Origin: JBFFXF01 sp041569895
GTDB lineage: Bacteria; Planctomycetota; UBA8108; JACQVS01
NCBI GenBank assembly: GCA_041569895.1
Contig: JBFFXF010000042.1
Location: 1 to 34,368 of the forward strand
Reading direction: 5' to 3'
DNA length: 34,368 nucleotides
Below are positions 34,199 to 34,368 of the stretch, piece by piece. The notes beneath the pieces are model-generated. The model searched no databases. It was not told where the DNA came from and saw only the letters and a list, made by a program, of their open reading frames with translations. How positions within the stretch are numbered: the stretch's first letter is position 1; every line of letters begins with the position of its first letter. Position numbers and translations under genes: made by a program.

Positions 34199-34368
34199 GT
34201 CCTCGTCCTCGTCCTCGTCCTCGGCCACGGTCACGGTCACGGTCACGGCACACGGTCCACGGCACACGGTCCACGGGGTCACGGAACACGGGCCACGGCC
34301 ACCGTCCAGGCCAGGGTTGGGCCCGTGCTCGTGCTCCGTATCCGTGTTCCGTCTCCGTTGTCGTTACC
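34199..34368 (+). repeat. Mosaic tandem-repeat element, locus 9 (truncated by the window end)
   Basis: Begins about 105 bases upstream of the UDP-glucuronate decarboxylase start with (CCTCGT)n at 34199-34223. CACGGT/CACGGCA repeats follow (34225-34300), then a degenerate GTGCTC/CCGTATCC run to the end of the window. The CACGG block is a new repeat unit not seen at the other loci. The A end again faces a gene start. No gene is visible in 34095-34368. Confidence 0.85.

Overview
The window is about 34 kb of very GC-rich bacterial chromosome with short intergenic gaps and many ATGA/GTGA start-stop overlaps. Two large secreted proteins end in dockerin-type calcium repeats and a third carries a PEP-CTERM sorting tail. 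Together with a DUF5658 membrane protein, a stand-alone GspE N-terminal domain and a sigma-54 activator, this suggests an environmental, diderm, Planctomycetota-like or Myxococcota-like bacterium. That assignment is an inference; no rRNA or tRNA gene is visible to test it.

Layout. 1-650: 3' part of a DUF4253 gene. 1031-8236: secreted or surface proteins (Fn3/cohesin-like/dockerin protein, PEP-CTERM protein, and a 1535-residue dockerin protein with five internal modules on the opposite strand). 8603-9835: ARPP-1 family protein with a lipoprotein-like N-terminus. 9947-12093: TetR regulator coupled to an ABC1/UbiB-type kinase. 12331-18989: divergent TetR-controlled tripartite RND efflux operon (regulator, outer-membrane factor, adaptor, permease). 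18967-20996: small membrane-anchored protein, then an AI-2E family transporter. 21260-26321 (minus strand): molybdate/tungstate-type ABC transporter with a double-domain binding protein, followed by a MoaD-like sulfur carrier, its E1-like activating enzyme and an SDR dehydrogenase, all tightly packed. 26463-27167: LolD/MacB-type ATPase. 27845-28012: an unrecognised 55-residue ORF. 28028-29997: sigma-54 activator coupled to a stand-alone T2SSE_N protein. 30314-34094: NAD kinase, DUF5658 protein, ROK-family kinase and UDP-glucuronate decarboxylase.

The most unusual content lies between the genes. At nine loci there are mosaics of short tandem repeats built from the same few blocks: A (CTCGTC)n, B (CCCGTN)n, C (AGAGAC/GGTCTCT)n, D (CCGAYW-type)n and E (ATCTGCG repeats). 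The blocks tend to follow the same order, and some loci share longer unique sequence, including a 51-base stretch identical at 863-913 (minus) and 8487-8537 (plus). At eight of the nine loci the A/B end lies nearest the start of a neighbouring gene and the element points away from it. At one locus the repeat has run into coding sequence: it extends the MoaD-like protein 20 residues past its Gly-Gly and lies across the junction with the E1-like gene.

How the genes work together: the molybdate/tungstate cluster joins oxyanion uptake to sulfur-carrier chemistry typical of Mo/W cofactor synthesis. The efflux operon is a standard regulator-plus-pump unit. The sigma-54 pair suggests a signal-responsive switch linked by an ATGA overlap to a secretion-ATPase-like domain. 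UDP-glucuronate decarboxylase and the ROK kinase point to envelope or exopolysaccharide sugar metabolism.
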